From Acetobacteraceae bacterium (GTDB lineage Bacteria > Pseudomonadota > Alphaproteobacteria > Acetobacterales > Acetobacteraceae), in NCBI GenBank assembly GCA_947455205.1, contig CANGNF010000007.1, forward strand, positions 1 to 64,000: a stretch of DNA of 64,000 nucleotides, in the 5' to 3' direction. The notes beneath the pieces were generated by a model. It did not search any database. It was given only the letters and a program-made list of their open reading frames with translations, and was not told the DNA's origin. Of the stretch, positions 26,320 to 35,155 are shown in pieces. Numbering within the stretch: position 1 is the stretch's first letter; every line of letters starts with the position of its first letter. The position numbers were made by a program, and so were the translations under genes.

Positions 26320-26853
26320 CTAGCCCTTCGCCTTGGCGCGCTCGATCGCTTCCAGGATCAGCTGCTGGGCTTCCTCGGCGCCGCCCCAGCCCAGGATCTT
26401 CACCCACTTGCCGGGTTCCAGGTCCTTGTAGTGCTCGAAGAAGTGCTGGATCTGGTCCAGCGTGATCTGCGGCAGGTCGGTGATGGTCTGCACGTTGGCG
26501 TAGCGCTTGGTCAGCTTGGGGCTGGGCACCGCGATGATCTTCTCGTCGCCGCCGCCGTCATCCTCCATCCGCAGCACGCCGATGGGGCGCACGTTGATGA
26601 CCGCGCCGGCGATGATCGGGCGGGTATTGGCCACCAGCACGTCGATGGGGTCGCCGTCGTCGCTGAGGGTATGCGGCACGAAGCCGTAATTCCCGGGGTA
26701 GCGCATGGGCGTATACAGGAAGCGGTCGACGACGAGGGTGCCGGCCTCCTTGTCCATCTCGTACTTGATCGGCTCGCCGCCGATGGCGACCTCCACGATG
26801 ACGTTGACGTCGTGCGGCGGATTCTTGCCGATGCTGATGGCGTCGATACGCAT
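26320..26853 (-). CDS. ppa: Inorganic pyrophosphatase (family I)
   Basis: Hydrolyses pyrophosphate and so drives biosynthesis of nucleic acids and proteins. 177 aa. The signature [10 protein letters not shown] (about 66-75) contains the metal-binding Asp residues; [19 protein letters not shown] and YPGNYGFVP are typical of bacterial soluble PPases. Start at the MRIDAIS methionine; translation reading upstream is not conserved. Divergent from DUF2189 with a small palindrome between. Confidence 0.96.
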   Translation of the reverse strand: MRIDAISIGKNPPHDVNVIVEVAIGGEPIKYEMDKEAGTLVVDRFLYTPMRYPGNYGFVPHTLSDDGDPIDVLVANTRPIIAGAVINVRPIGVLRMEDDGGGDEKIIAVPSPKLTKRYANVQTITDLPQITLDQIQHFFEHYKDLEPGKWVKILGWGGAEEAQQLILEAIERAKAKG

Positions 26854-26884
26854 GGACCTGGCGTGCTCCGTAAGTGAGACCCGT

Positions 26885-26897
26885 GTTGCAACGCAAC
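26885..26897. promoter_or_regulatory. Palindrome in the ppa/DUF2189 divergent region
   Basis: GTTGC-AAC-GCAAC, a perfect 5-3-5 inverted repeat, lies 32 bases upstream of the ppa ATG and about 120 bases upstream of the DUF2189 gene. It may be an operator; nothing identifies the regulator. Confidence 0.3.
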
Positions 26898-27015
26898 ATG
26901 ATGGCGGATGTTTGGCGGCTGGACGCGTCGGTTGCAACTCCCCACCCAAGGCGACGTTCCTCGTCATGGATAAACAGTGCGCCGGATGGCGCCGCGACCC
27001 AGGGAGAGGCACCGC

Positions 27016-27813
27016 ATGGCCACCACCTTCACCACCCGGCTACCCGTGCAGCCCCTGGCGCCGCCGCGCATCAAGCAGATCGGCCTGGGCGACTTGCGCC
27101 TGGCCCTGGCGGCGGGGTGGCGCGACTTCGCCGCGACGCCGACGCAGTTGGTCTTCCTGGGCGTGATCTACCCGGTGGTGGGGCTGGTGGCCGCGCGTGC
27201 CGCCGGGGGCGGCGACATGCTGCCGCTGTTGTGGCCGCTGGTGGCCGGGCTTTCCCTGCTGGGGCCGTTGACCGCCCTGGGGCTGTACGAGATCAGCCGC
27301 CAGCGCGAACAGGGGCGGCCGACCAGCTGGCTGACGGCGTTCGAGGCGCTGCGGTCGCCCGGCATGTTCAGCATCGGGGTGCTGGCGGTCTACCTGCTGG
27401 CGCTGTTCGTGCTGTGGGTCACCGCGGCGCAGGCGCTGTGGAATGGGATCATGCTGCCGGCCGGGGCGGCGCCGACCAGCCTGGGCGAGCTGTTCACGCT
27501 GGTGACGCAGACGCCGGAGGGCATGCGGCTGCTGCTGTACGGCAACCTGGTGGGGCTGGGCTTCGCCCTGGCCGCCTTCATCGGCACCGTGGTCAGCTTT
27601 CCGCTGTTGCTGGACCGGCCGACCGACCCGGGCACCGCCATGCTGACCAGCCTGCGCGTGGTGATGGCCAACCCGGTGCCGATGCTGGCCTGGGGCCTGG
27701 TGGTGGCGGCGCTGCTGGTGCTGGGCAGCCTGCCGCTGTTCGTCGGCCTGGCCGTGGTGATGCCGTGGCTGGGGCACAGCACCTGGCATTTGTACCGCCG
27801 CGCGGTCGGGTAA
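27016..27813 (+). CDS. DUF2189-family integral membrane protein
   Basis: 265 aa, six predicted helices. The N terminus carries the family signature [20 protein letters not shown] and [19 protein letters not shown]; the C terminus ends [16 protein letters not shown], also conserved in the family (related to cytochrome-oxidase-associated membrane proteins). Function unknown. Clear AGGGAGAGG ribosome site 7 bases before the ATG at 27016. Confidence 0.87.
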   Translation: MATTFTTRLPVQPLAPPRIKQIGLGDLRLALAAGWRDFAATPTQLVFLGVIYPVVGLVAARAAGGGDMLPLLWPLVAGLSLLGPLTALGLYEISRQREQGRPTSWLTAFEALRSPGMFSIGVLAVYLLALFVLWVTAAQALWNGIMLPAGAAPTSLGELFTLVTQTPEGMRLLLYGNLVGLGFALAAFIGTVVSFPLLLDRPTDPGTAMLTSLRVVMANPVPMLAWGLVVAALLVLGSLPLFVGLAVVMPWLGHSTWHLYRRAVG

Positions 27814-27825
27814 CGGCCGGTCGGT

Positions 27826-29472
27826 TCAGCCGTAGACCAGTTCCGAACTCCCGCGTGCCCAGCCCTTCGGCACGTCCTCGCCGCGGGCATGCAGCGCCAC
27901 CGCCTCGGCCGCGCGCATGCCGTCCACCCCGGCGCTGAAGATGCCGCCGGCATAGCCCGCGCCCTCGCCGGCGGGGTACAGGCCCTTCACGTTGATGCTC
28001 TCGAACTGCTCGTTGCGGCGGATGCGGATCGGCGCGCTGGTGCGGGTTTCCACCCCCGTCAGCACCGCGTCGCCCATGGCGTAGCCCTTCAGCTCCGCGC
28101 CGAAGCTCCGCAGCGCCTCGCGCATCGCCGCCGTCGCCCAGTCCGGCAGCAGCAGGGCCAGGTCGGTGGGTGTCACGCCCGGCTTGTAGCTCGGCTCCAC
28201 CCCGCCCAGGCTCACGGAGGCACGACCCTCCAGGAAGTCCGCTACCCGCTGCGCCGGGGCGAGGTAGCCGCCGCCGCCCAGATCATAGGCGCGGCGTTCC
28301 AGTGCGCGCTGGAAATCGACGCCAGCCAGGACGTCACCGGGATAGTCCTCCGGCGTCACCCCCACCACCAGGCCGGCATTGGCGTTGAACTCGGCGCGGC
28401 TGTACTGGCTCATGCCGTTGGTCACCACCTGGCCCACCTCGCTGGTGGCGGCGACCACCCGGCCGCCTGGGCACATGCAGAAGCTGTACACAGCACGGCC
28501 GTTGCGGGCGTGGTGCACCAGCTTGTAGTCGGCGGCGCCCAGCAGCCGGTTGCCGGCATTGGGGCCGAAGCGCGCGGCGTCGATCACCGCCTGCGGGTGC
28601 TCGATGCGGACGCCGATGCTGAACGGCTTCGCCTCCATGTACACACCGCGGCGGTGCAGCATGGCGAAGGTGTCCCGCGCGGAGTGGCCGATGGCCAGCA
28701 CCACCTGGGTCGCCTCCACCTCCTCGCCACCCGCCAGCACCAGGCCCCGCATGACACCGTCCTCGATCAGCACGTCCTCCACCCGGGTGTCGAAGCGGTA
28801 TTCGCCGCCCAGGCGCTCGATCTCGGCGCGGATGTTCTCCACCATCGTCACCAGGCGGAAGGTGCCGACATGCGGCTTGGAGACGTAGAGGATCTCCTCC
28901 GGCGCGCCGGCCTTGACGAACTCGGCCAGCAGCTTGCGGCCGTGGAAGCGCGGGTCCTTGACGCCGGAATAGAGCTTGCCGTCCGAGAAGGTGCCGGCGC
29001 CGCCCTCGCCGAACTGCACATTGGCCTCCGGCTCCAGCACGCCGCGGCGCCAGAGGCCCCAGGTGGCCTTGGTGCGGGGCCGCACCATCGGCCCGCGTTC
29101 CAGCACCAGCGGGCGGAAGCCCATCTGCGCCAGGGCCAGCGCGGCCATGAAACCGCAGGGGCCGGTGCCGATGACGACCGGGCGCGGCGCGTTCGGCGGC
29201 GCCTGGGCAGGGAAGCGGTGGCGCGTGTCGGGCGCGGGACCCAGGTTGCGGTCGCGGGCATTGCGGGCCAGCACCCGCGCCTCGTTCGCCACCGTCAGGT
29301 CCAGCGTATAGACCAGCATGATCGCCTGCGGCTTGCGCGCGTCGTAGCCGCGGCGGAACACGGTCAGGCCCAGCAGTTCGTTGTCCGGCAGGGTCAGGCG
29401 GTGAAGCACGGCCTCGCGCAGGGCCTCGGGCGGGTGGTCCAGCGGCAGGCGCAGTTCGGTCAGTCGCAGCAT
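27826..29472 (-). CDS. FAD-dependent dehydrogenase (COG2509 type)
   Basis: 548 aa. An N-terminal ferredoxin-like domain (LTELRLPLDHPPEALREAV) precedes a Rossmann FAD site GTGPCGFMAALALAQMG (about 101-117), then FGEGGAGTFSDGKLYSG and the C-terminal YPAGEGAGYAGGIFSAGVDG. This group is widespread and uncharacterised; a role in flavin-linked oxidation is all that can be said. Convergent with DUF2189 with only 12 bases between stops. Confidence 0.87.
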   Translation of the reverse strand: MLRLTELRLPLDHPPEALREAVLHRLTLPDNELLGLTVFRRGYDARKPQAIMLVYTLDLTVANEARVLARNARDRNLGPAPDTRHRFPAQAPPNAPRPVVIGTGPCGFMAALALAQMGFRPLVLERGPMVRPRTKATWGLWRRGVLEPEANVQFGEGGAGTFSDGKLYSGVKDPRFHGRKLLAEFVKAGAPEEILYVSKPHVGTFRLVTMVENIRAEIERLGGEYRFDTRVEDVLIEDGVMRGLVLAGGEEVEATQVVLAIGHSARDTFAMLHRRGVYMEAKPFSIGVRIEHPQAVIDAARFGPNAGNRLLGAADYKLVHHARNGRAVYSFCMCPGGRVVAATSEVGQVVTNGMSQYSRAEFNANAGLVVGVTPEDYPGDVLAGVDFQRALERRAYDLGGGGYLAPAQRVADFLEGRASVSLGGVEPSYKPGVTPTDLALLLPDWATAAMREALRSFGAELKGYAMGDAVLTGVETRTSAPIRIRRNEQFESINVKGLYPAGEGAGYAGGIFSAGVDGMRAAEAVALHARGEDVPKGWARGSSELVYG

Positions 29473-29561
29473 GGGGTGGGGTTTAGGCCCTGCGCGCCAG
29501 GGGGGGAATCGCTGAAAGCCGGGAACCCGCTATGCTGGCCGCAGAAGAGGAGCGCCAGGCA

Positions 29562-30539
29562 ATGGAAATCAGGGAATTCGGGCGGACCGGCATGCGGTTC
29601 TCGCTGCTGGGCTACGGCGCCGGCGCGGTCGGCGGGCTGATGGTGCGCGGCAGCATGGCCGAGCGCGAGGCCAGCATCGGCCGGGCGCTGGATGCCGGGA
29701 TCACCTACTTCGATACGGCGCCGGCCTATGGCAACGGCTTATCGGAGACGCATCTGGGCCAGGCGCTGAGGGCGCTGAAGGCGGCGCCCTTCGTCGGCAC
29801 CAAGTTCCGCATCGCTGCCCCGAATCGGGGCCGGCTGGGCGCGGCGCTGGCCGAGGGGCTGGAGGCGAGCCTGAAGCGGCTGGGCCGGGACAGCGTGGAC
29901 CTGTTCCAGCTGCACGACCCGCTGACCCCCGCCGGCGCCGTGCAGGGCATCAGCCAGGCGGAGCTGGAGGGCGAGCTGGTTCCCGCCATGCTGAAGCTGC
30001 GGGAACAGGGAAAGGTCCGCTTCGCCGGCATCACCGCGCTGGGGGAGACCGCGATGCTGCAGCGCGTGGTTGCCAGCGGCGCGTTCCAGTCGGCGCAGAT
30101 TCCCTACAACCTGCTGAACCCGACCGCGCTGGCGCCGATGCCCAAGGGCCTGCCGGGGCATGATTTCGGCGGCCTGGCGGCGCATGCGGCGGCGGCGGGC
30201 GTCGGCGTCATCGGCATCCGCATCATCGCCGGCGGGGCGCTTTCCGGCGAGGTGGAGCGCCACCCGACGGCGATGCCCAGCGTGGCGCCGATCGCCTCGG
30301 CCGGCAGCTATGAGGCCGATGTCCAGGCGGCCCGGCGGCTGCTGCCGCTGGTGCAGGAAGGCGTGGCGGCGAGCCTGGCGGAGCTGGCGATCCGCTTCGC
30401 CATGACCCCGGCCGAGATGGGCACCGCCCTGATCGGCACCGCCAGCCAGGAGCAGCTGGAGGCGGCGATCGCGGCGGCGGAAAAGGGGCCGCTGGGCGCC
30501 GAGGTGATGGCCCGGGCGCGCCGCCTGCTTGAGGCATGA
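29562..30539 (+). CDS. Aldo/keto reductase
   Basis: 325 aa TIM-barrel oxidoreductase, NADPH-dependent. Catalytic residues visible: Asp in YFDTAPAYGNG, the Tyr in the same block, Lys in VGTKF and His in FQLHDPL. LGYGAGAVGG at the N terminus resembles the L-galactose/L-fucose dehydrogenase-like group. GAAGAGGAGC precedes ATG 29562. ATGA overlap with the exporter gene. Confidence 0.9.
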   Translation: MEIREFGRTGMRFSLLGYGAGAVGGLMVRGSMAEREASIGRALDAGITYFDTAPAYGNGLSETHLGQALRALKAAPFVGTKFRIAAPNRGRLGAALAEGLEASLKRLGRDSVDLFQLHDPLTPAGAVQGISQAELEGELVPAMLKLREQGKVRFAGITALGETAMLQRVVASGAFQSAQIPYNLLNPTALAPMPKGLPGHDFGGLAAHAAAAGVGVIGIRIIAGGALSGEVERHPTAMPSVAPIASAGSYEADVQAARRLLPLVQEGVAASLAELAIRFAMTPAEMGTALIGTASQEQLEAAIAAAEKGPLGAEVMARARRLLEA

Positions 30540-31414
30540 AGCCTGGCATCGGCTATGGCTACATGGCGGTCACCGCCTTGGCCTGGGGCTTCAACTGGCC
30601 GGTGATGAAGGGGCTGATGCGGGAATGGCCGCCCTTCACCATGCGGATCTACGCGGGTGGGTTGGCCATTGCGCTGCTGTTCGGCATTGCCGCCTGGCAG
30701 CGGGACCGGCTGCTGCCGCCGCGCGGGCAATGGCGGCGGCTGGCGGTGGCGGGACTGCTGAACATCTCCGCCTGGTCGGTGGTGGCGCCACTGGCGCTGT
30801 TCTGGCTGGCGGCGTCGGAGGCGGCGATCATCGCTTACACCATGCCGGTCTGGGCCACGGTGCTGGCCTGGCCGGTGCTGGGGGAGCGGCCGACCTGGCG
30901 GCGGGTGGCCGGGCTGCTGCTGGGCCTGGGCGGCGTCGGGCTGCTGATGGCCGGGCCGCTGCTGACCCTGCCGGCGGCGGAGGTGGTGGCCAAGCTGCCT
31001 GGCGCCGGCTTCATGCTGCTGACCGCGCTGATGTTCGCGGCCGGGGCGGTCTTCATCAAGCGATACCCGGTGGCCATGCCGCAATTGCCCATGATCGCCT
31101 GGCAGCTGGTGTTCGGCCTGGCGCCGCTGCTGGTGATCGGCCCGCTGTTCGAGCGTGTGGACTGGTCGGGCATCACCTGGGTGGGCTGGGGCTGCCTGCT
31201 GTACCTGGGGGTGGTGGCGCAGGTGGTGGCCTACCTGTCCTGGTTCGGCACGCTGCGGCGGCTGCCGGCCAGCACCGCGGCCATCGGCAGCCTGCTGGTG
31301 CCGGTGGTGGGGGTGCTGAGTTCCGCCTGGCTGCTGGGGGAACCGCTGGGGATGCGGCAGGTCGCCTCCCTGGCGATGACGCTGGGCGGCGTGGCGCTGG
31401 CCAGCCGGGGGTAG
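30536..31414 (+). CDS. EamA-family (DMT) exporter
   Basis: 292 aa, ten helices in two EamA halves; GYMAVTALAWGFNWPVMKGL at the start and AIGSLLVPVVGVLSSAWLLGE in the second half. Metabolite exporter of unknown substrate in the inner membrane. Starts in an ATGA overlap with the aldo/keto reductase. The -35 element of the zinc operon begins 3 bases after its stop. Confidence 0.88.
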   Translation: MKPGIGYGYMAVTALAWGFNWPVMKGLMREWPPFTMRIYAGGLAIALLFGIAAWQRDRLLPPRGQWRRLAVAGLLNISAWSVVAPLALFWLAASEAAIIAYTMPVWATVLAWPVLGERPTWRRVAGLLLGLGGVGLLMAGPLLTLPAAEVVAKLPGAGFMLLTALMFAAGAVFIKRYPVAMPQLPMIAWQLVFGLAPLLVIGPLFERVDWSGITWVGWGCLLYLGVVAQVVAYLSWFGTLRRLPASTAAIGSLLVPVVGVLSSAWLLGEPLGMRQVASLAMTLGGVALASRG

Positions 31415-31416
31415 GC

Positions 31417-31445
31417 TTGTCCCGGCCGGGGCGGCACGTTATATC
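31417..31445 (+). promoter_or_regulatory. Predicted promoter of the zinc transporter operon
   Basis: TTGTCC at 31417-31422 and TATATC at 31440-31445 are spaced by 17 bases and match sigma-70 -35/-10 in 4 of 6 positions each. Transcription would begin around 31452-31454, at or next to the ATG at 31454, so the message is predicted to be leaderless or nearly so. The -10 lies within the Zur-like box. Confidence 0.5.
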
Positions 31446-31450
31446 ATAAC
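31438..31450. promoter_or_regulatory. Zur-like operator box
   Basis: GTTAT-ATC-ATAAC is a perfect 5-3-5 palindrome that resembles proteobacterial Zur boxes (core GTTATA-x-TATAAC). It ends 3 bases before the micro-ORF ATG and covers the predicted -10, the position of a repressor that blocks RNA polymerase when zinc is plentiful. The strong AT content contrasts with flanking DNA. Identification rests on the palindrome and on the zinc-type ABC genes downstream. Confidence 0.72.
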
Positions 31451-31453
31451 ACC

Positions 31454-31573
31454 ATGTTGCTCCCCGCCGACCCGCTCGCGCTCGCCGCTTCCGCCACCGC
31501 CCGCCTGGTTCTGGTGGGCGTGGTCGCGACTGCACTGTGGGCCATGGTGTTCTGGGCGCTGGCGGCGGCATGA
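31454..31573 (+). CDS. 39-aa single-pass membrane peptide at head of zinc operon
   Basis: ATG at 31454 to TGA at 31571-31573. A short N terminus (MLLPADPLALAAS) precedes one membrane helix (RLVLVGVVATALWAMVFW) ending in alanines. The stop overlaps the ATPase start as ATGA, so it is translationally coupled. Codon third positions are GC-rich like its neighbours. No family recognised. May be a regulatory leader peptide or a small subunit of the transporter; neither is proven. Confidence 0.62.
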   Translation: MLLPADPLALAASATARLVLVGVVATALWAMVFWALAAA

Positions 31574-32313
31574 CCCGCCCCGCCGCGCCCGTCCTGCTGG
31601 AGAACCTGACCGTCTGCCATGAGCGGCGGCCGGCGGTGCATCATCTGTCCGGCGCCTTCGCCCCGGGCAGCCTGACCGCCATCGTCGGGCCGAATGGCGC
31701 GGGCAAGACCACGCTGCTGCGCGCCATCGCCGGGCTGCACAAGCCGCAGGAAGGCCGCATCCGCACCGCCGACCGGGTGGCGCTGCTGCCGCAGGCCAGC
31801 ATGCTGGACCGCGGCTTTCCGATTTCCTGCCTTGATGCCGTGATGCTTGGCCTGTGGCGGCAGAGCGGGCCGTTCCGCGCCGTGGCGCCGGCCGGGCGGG
31901 CGCAGGCCGAGGCCGCGTTGGAGGCGGTGGGGCTGCGCGGCTTCCAGAAGCGCCCGGTGGGCAGCCTTTCCGCCGGGCAGTTCCAGCGCGTGCTGTTCGC
32001 CCGCCTGCTGGTGCAGGATGCGCCGGTCATTCTGCTGGATGAGCCGTTCAACGCCCTGGACGCGCGCACGGCGGCCGAGATGCTGGCGCTGGTCAAGGCC
32101 TGGCATGGCGAGGGGCGCACCGTGGCGGCGGTGCTGCACGACCTGGACCTGGTGGAGCGCGACTTCCCGCAGACGCTGCTGCTGGCGCGGGACCCCATCG
32201 GCTGGGGCCCGACCGCCGAGGTGCTGACCGCCGCCAACCGGCTGCGCGCCCGGCGCATGGCCGAGGGCTGGGCCGAGGACGCCGCCGACTGCGACATGGA
32301 CCAGGCTGCCTGA
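31570..32313 (+). CDS. Zinc/manganese-type ABC transporter ATPase (AztA/ZnuC-like)
   Basis: 247 aa. Walker A GPNGAGKTT at residues 40-48, the family's Q-loop segment ALLPQASMLDRGFPISCLDAV, ABC signature LSAGQ (deviating from LSGGQ) and Walker B VILLDEPFNALD. The sequence resembles metal transporters of the ZnuC/AztA group. Couples to the permease downstream. Together with the Zur-like box it supports zinc import under zinc limitation. No binding protein gene follows, so the periplasmic receptor must be encoded elsewhere. Confidence 0.87.
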   Translation: MTRPAAPVLLENLTVCHERRPAVHHLSGAFAPGSLTAIVGPNGAGKTTLLRAIAGLHKPQEGRIRTADRVALLPQASMLDRGFPISCLDAVMLGLWRQSGPFRAVAPAGRAQAEAALEAVGLRGFQKRPVGSLSAGQFQRVLFARLLVQDAPVILLDEPFNALDARTAAEMLALVKAWHGEGRTVAAVLHDLDLVERDFPQTLLLARDPIGWGPTAEVLTAANRLRARRMAEGWAEDAADCDMDQAA

Positions 32314-33164
32314 TCCTCGACCCCTTCCTTGACTACGGCTTCATGCGGCGGGCGCTGGTGGGGTGCCTGGCGGTGAGCCTGGCCGCGCCGCCGCTGGGCG
32401 TCTTCCTGATGCTCAGGCGGATGAGCCTGACCGCCGATGTGCTGGGCCACGGTATATTGCCCGGCATCGCCGCGGGCTTCCTGCTGGCCGGGCTTTCGGT
32501 GCCCGCCATGGCGCTGGGCGGGGTGCTGGCCGGGCTGGTGGTGGCACTGGGCGCCGGGGCGCTGTCGCGCGCCACCGGCGGGCGGGAGGATGCGGCGCTG
32601 GCCGCGCTGTACCTGTGCGCGCTGGCGCTGGGCGTGGTGATGGTGGCCATGGGCGGCGGCACGGCGGAACTGACCCAGCTGCTGTTCGGCAGCGCGCTGG
32701 GGGTGGATGACGCGGCCCTGCTGCTGATGGCGGCGACCGCGACGCTGAGCCTGGGGGTCATGGCCTTCGCCTGGCGCCCGCTGGTGCTGGAATGCTTCGA
32801 CCCCAGCTTCGCCCGCGCCGTGGGTGCCTGGGGCGGCGGCTGGCACATGGTGTTCCTGGCCCTGGTGGTGCTGAACCTGCTGGCCGCCTTCCAGGCGCTG
32901 GGCACGCTGATGGGTGTGGGGCTGATGATGCTGCCCGCCGTGGCGGCGCGGCACTGGAGCCGCGATGTCGGCGGCATGGTCTACGCGGCGGTGGCGCTGG
33001 CGGTGGTGGCGAGTTTCGGCGGACTGCTGCTGTCCTTCCATGCGGACCTGCCTTCCGGCCCCGCCGTGGTGCTGGTGGCGGGGCTGGGCTGGGTCGTCTC
33101 CCTGCTGTTCGGCCCGGTGGAGGGCGTAACGGCGCGGCTGCGGCGGCGACACCTGGCGGGGTAG
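32310..33164 (+). CDS. Zinc/manganese-type ABC transporter permease (AztB/ZnuB-like), apparent CTG start
   Basis: 284 aa, eight or nine helices; the inner-membrane channel for the ATPase above. Motifs PPLGVFLMLRRMSLTADVLGHGILPG and LMGVGLMMLPAVAARHWSR are typical of ZnuB/AztB. Homologues usually carry about 11 residues before the FMRRAL segment; here the frame reads ILDPFLDYGFMRRAL upstream of the first ATG (32343), back to CTG at 32310 that overlaps the ATPase stop as CTGA. A CTG start with ATG 32343 as fallback is proposed. Confidence 0.82.
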   Translation: MILDPFLDYGFMRRALVGCLAVSLAAPPLGVFLMLRRMSLTADVLGHGILPGIAAGFLLAGLSVPAMALGGVLAGLVVALGAGALSRATGGREDAALAALYLCALALGVVMVAMGGGTAELTQLLFGSALGVDDAALLLMAATATLSLGVMAFAWRPLVLECFDPSFARAVGAWGGGWHMVFLALVVLNLLAAFQALGTLMGVGLMMLPAVAARHWSRDVGGMVYAAVALAVVASFGGLLLSFHADLPSGPAVVLVAGLGWVVSLLFGPVEGVTARLRRRHLAG

Positions 33165-33214
33165 CGCACGCCATCGCGAGCGCGGATAATGCCGGCTCGG
33201 GACGGAAATCGCTG

Positions 33215-34021
33215 ATGGCGACGCTGGACAGGCTGCTGGATTCGCTGGGCAACCGGCTGGCGCACCACATCGCCGCCGCCGAGCCGCGCGAGCGCGACCT
33301 GGCGCTGCTGCGGCCCTATGCCCAGGTGCTGCGGCCGGGCGACGTGCTGCTGGTGGATGGCGGGCACAACAAGGTCTCGGCCGCGATCAAGTATCTGACC
33401 CAGTCCACCTGGTCGCACGCCGCGCTGTACCTGGGCGTGGAAGCCGGGGTGCCGAGCCTGGTGGAGGCCGAGATCGGCCTGGGCGTGGTGGTCTCCCCGC
33501 TGACGAAATACGCCGGCTTCCACCTGCGGATCTGCCGCCCGGTGGGGGTGGAGCCGGAGCGGCTGGCCGAGGTGGTCGCCTTCTGCCGAGGTCGCGTCGG
33601 CGCGAAGTACGACCTGCGGAACGTGCTGGACCTGGCGCGCTGGTTGCTGCCCTACCCGCCGGTGCCGCGGACCATGCGGCGGCGGATGATCGCGCTGGGC
33701 TCGGGCGAGCCGACCCGGGCGATCTGTTCCAGCCTGATCGCGGAGGCGTTCAACGCCATCGGCTACCCGATCCTGCCGGAGCCCGACAAGCTGGGCGACC
33801 CGGACGGCGAGGCGGCGGAGGAGGTGGCGCATATCCGCCACCATTCGCTGTACGCGCCGCGGGACTTCGACGCCTCGCCCTACTTCGCCATCGTCAAGCC
33901 GACGCTGGAACTGGGGTTCGACTACCGCTGCATGCCCTGGGCGGGGCGCAGCCTGCCGGAGCATTGCGCGGTCTGCGGCAAGCGGGTGGTGGCGTTGGGG
34001 GAAGCCGCGCCGGCGCAGTAG
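33215..34021 (+). CDS. YiiX/NlpC-P60-like papain-fold hydrolase
   Basis: 268 aa. The permuted papain fold of YiiX/LRAT-like proteins: LRPGDVLLVDGG, His68 in TWSHAALYLG, an acidic VEAE and the late Cys171 in AICSSLIAEAF. Such enzymes cleave amide or ester bonds in peptides or lipids; no signal peptide is seen. The ATG at 33215 fits. Lies 51 bases after the zinc permease, probably a separate message or a distal operon gene. Confidence 0.8.
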   Translation: MATLDRLLDSLGNRLAHHIAAAEPRERDLALLRPYAQVLRPGDVLLVDGGHNKVSAAIKYLTQSTWSHAALYLGVEAGVPSLVEAEIGLGVVVSPLTKYAGFHLRICRPVGVEPERLAEVVAFCRGRVGAKYDLRNVLDLARWLLPYPPVPRTMRRRMIALGSGEPTRAICSSLIAEAFNAIGYPILPEPDKLGDPDGEAAEEVAHIRHHSLYAPRDFDASPYFAIVKPTLELGFDYRCMPWAGRSLPEHCAVCGKRVVALGEAAPAQ

Positions 34022-34076
34022 ACCTCGGCAGGCGACAGGCTTGCCCGCCCAAGGCGCGCCATGGAACAACGGCGTC

Positions 34077-34607
34077 ATGCAACGGATCGTGGTGGTTGGC
34101 TGCCAGGGCAGTGGCAAGACCAGGCTGGCGCGCCAACTCGGCGCCCGGCTGGCGCTGCCGGTGGTCCATATGGACGTGCTGTATTGGCGGCCGGGCTGGC
34201 AGCCCTCCGACAAGGCGGGGTTTCGCCAACGGGTGGCGGAGGCGATTGCCGGCGACCGCTGGGTGGTGGATGGCAGCTTCGCCGGGCTGGCCATGGACCT
34301 GACGCTGGCGCGGGCGGATACGCTGGTCCTCATCGAGCGGCCGCGCTGGCTGTGCCAGTGGCGGATCGCCTGGCGCTCGGCCTTCGACCGGCGCGGCCCG
34401 CGGCCGGACCTGCCGGAGGGGTGCCCCGAGATGTTCGACCTGGCGCTGATGCGCGAGGCCTGGCGCTACGACCGCGAGCGCCGCCCGATGATCGAAGCCG
34501 AGCACGAGCGCCATGGCGCGCATGCGGCGCTGCACCGGCTTCGCAGCGACCGGGAGATTGCGGGGTTCCTGGCGCTCAATGCCCCTTGCCATCCGGCCCG
34601 CGGCTGA
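34077..34607 (+). CDS. Small P-loop kinase, adenylate kinase-like (FlaR/topology modulator type)
   Basis: 176 aa. N-terminal P-loop VVGCQGSGKTRLARQLG, then VHMDVLYWRPGWQ and WVVDGSFAG, the arrangement of 'DNA topology modulation protein' kinases. ATG at 34077 is preferred over a GTG/TTG-type start at 34041 because the P-loop then begins at residue 4. Its end overlaps the end of the convergent YqhA gene by 32 bases. Confidence 0.82.
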   Translation: MQRIVVVGCQGSGKTRLARQLGARLALPVVHMDVLYWRPGWQPSDKAGFRQRVAEAIAGDRWVVDGSFAGLAMDLTLARADTLVLIERPRWLCQWRIAWRSAFDRRGPRPDLPEGCPEMFDLALMREAWRYDRERRPMIEAEHERHGAHAALHRLRSDREIAGFLALNAPCHPARG

Positions 34608-35082
34608 TCTTGTCCAGCACGCCCAGCAGCACCGCGCCGATCAGGAAGACGGCGTGGATCACCACGCGCCACATCACCGCCTCGTTGCTGTACTCGTCCA
34701 CCCGCAGGAACACCTGCAGCAGGTGGATCGAGGAGATCGCGATGATCGCGGTGGCGACCTTGATCTTCAGGTTGGAATGGTCGGTCTTCACCCCCCAGCC
34801 CATCTGCGCCTCGGCGGCTTCCTCGGCCAGGCGGCTGACCAGGTTGTCGTAGCTGGCCAGCGCCACCATCACCACCAGGCTGGCGACCAGCGCGCTGTCC
34901 ACCAGGTGCAGCAGGCCCAGCAGCATCTCCTCGTCGCCCATGGTGAAGACCTCGCTGGCCATCTTGCCCAGCTTGGCGACGAAGCGGATGGCGAAGAGCG
35001 CCAGGCCCAGCAACAGGCCGAAGAAGAAGACCACCAGCACAAAGCGGCTGGCGACCATCGCGCGATCGAGTATCGAGATCAT
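34576..35082 (-). CDS. YqhA-family (UPF0114) membrane protein
   Basis: 168 aa with three or four helices. SRFVLVVFFFGLLLGLALF at the N terminus, LVDSALVASLVVMVALASYDNLVSR and KIKVATAIIAISSIHLLQVFL are characteristic of UPF0114. Function unknown. Convergent with the kinase gene. Confidence 0.88.
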   Translation of the reverse strand: MISILDRAMVASRFVLVVFFFGLLLGLALFAIRFVAKLGKMASEVFTMGDEEMLLGLLHLVDSALVASLVVMVALASYDNLVSRLAEEAAEAQMGWGVKTDHSNLKIKVATAIIAISSIHLLQVFLRVDEYSNEAVMWRVVIHAVFLIGAVLLGVLDKISRGPDGKGH

Positions 35083-35155
35083 CGGCAGGGTCCCCCTGCG
35101 CGATCAATTGGCCGATTCCGTTGCGCGCGGGAAGGCCACGGGCGAGGATACGGGC

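Noticed and set aside
35049..35155. RidA start extended upstream to 34940
   Set aside because: The added part is the antisense shadow of the YqhA gene; RidA homology starts at 35156.
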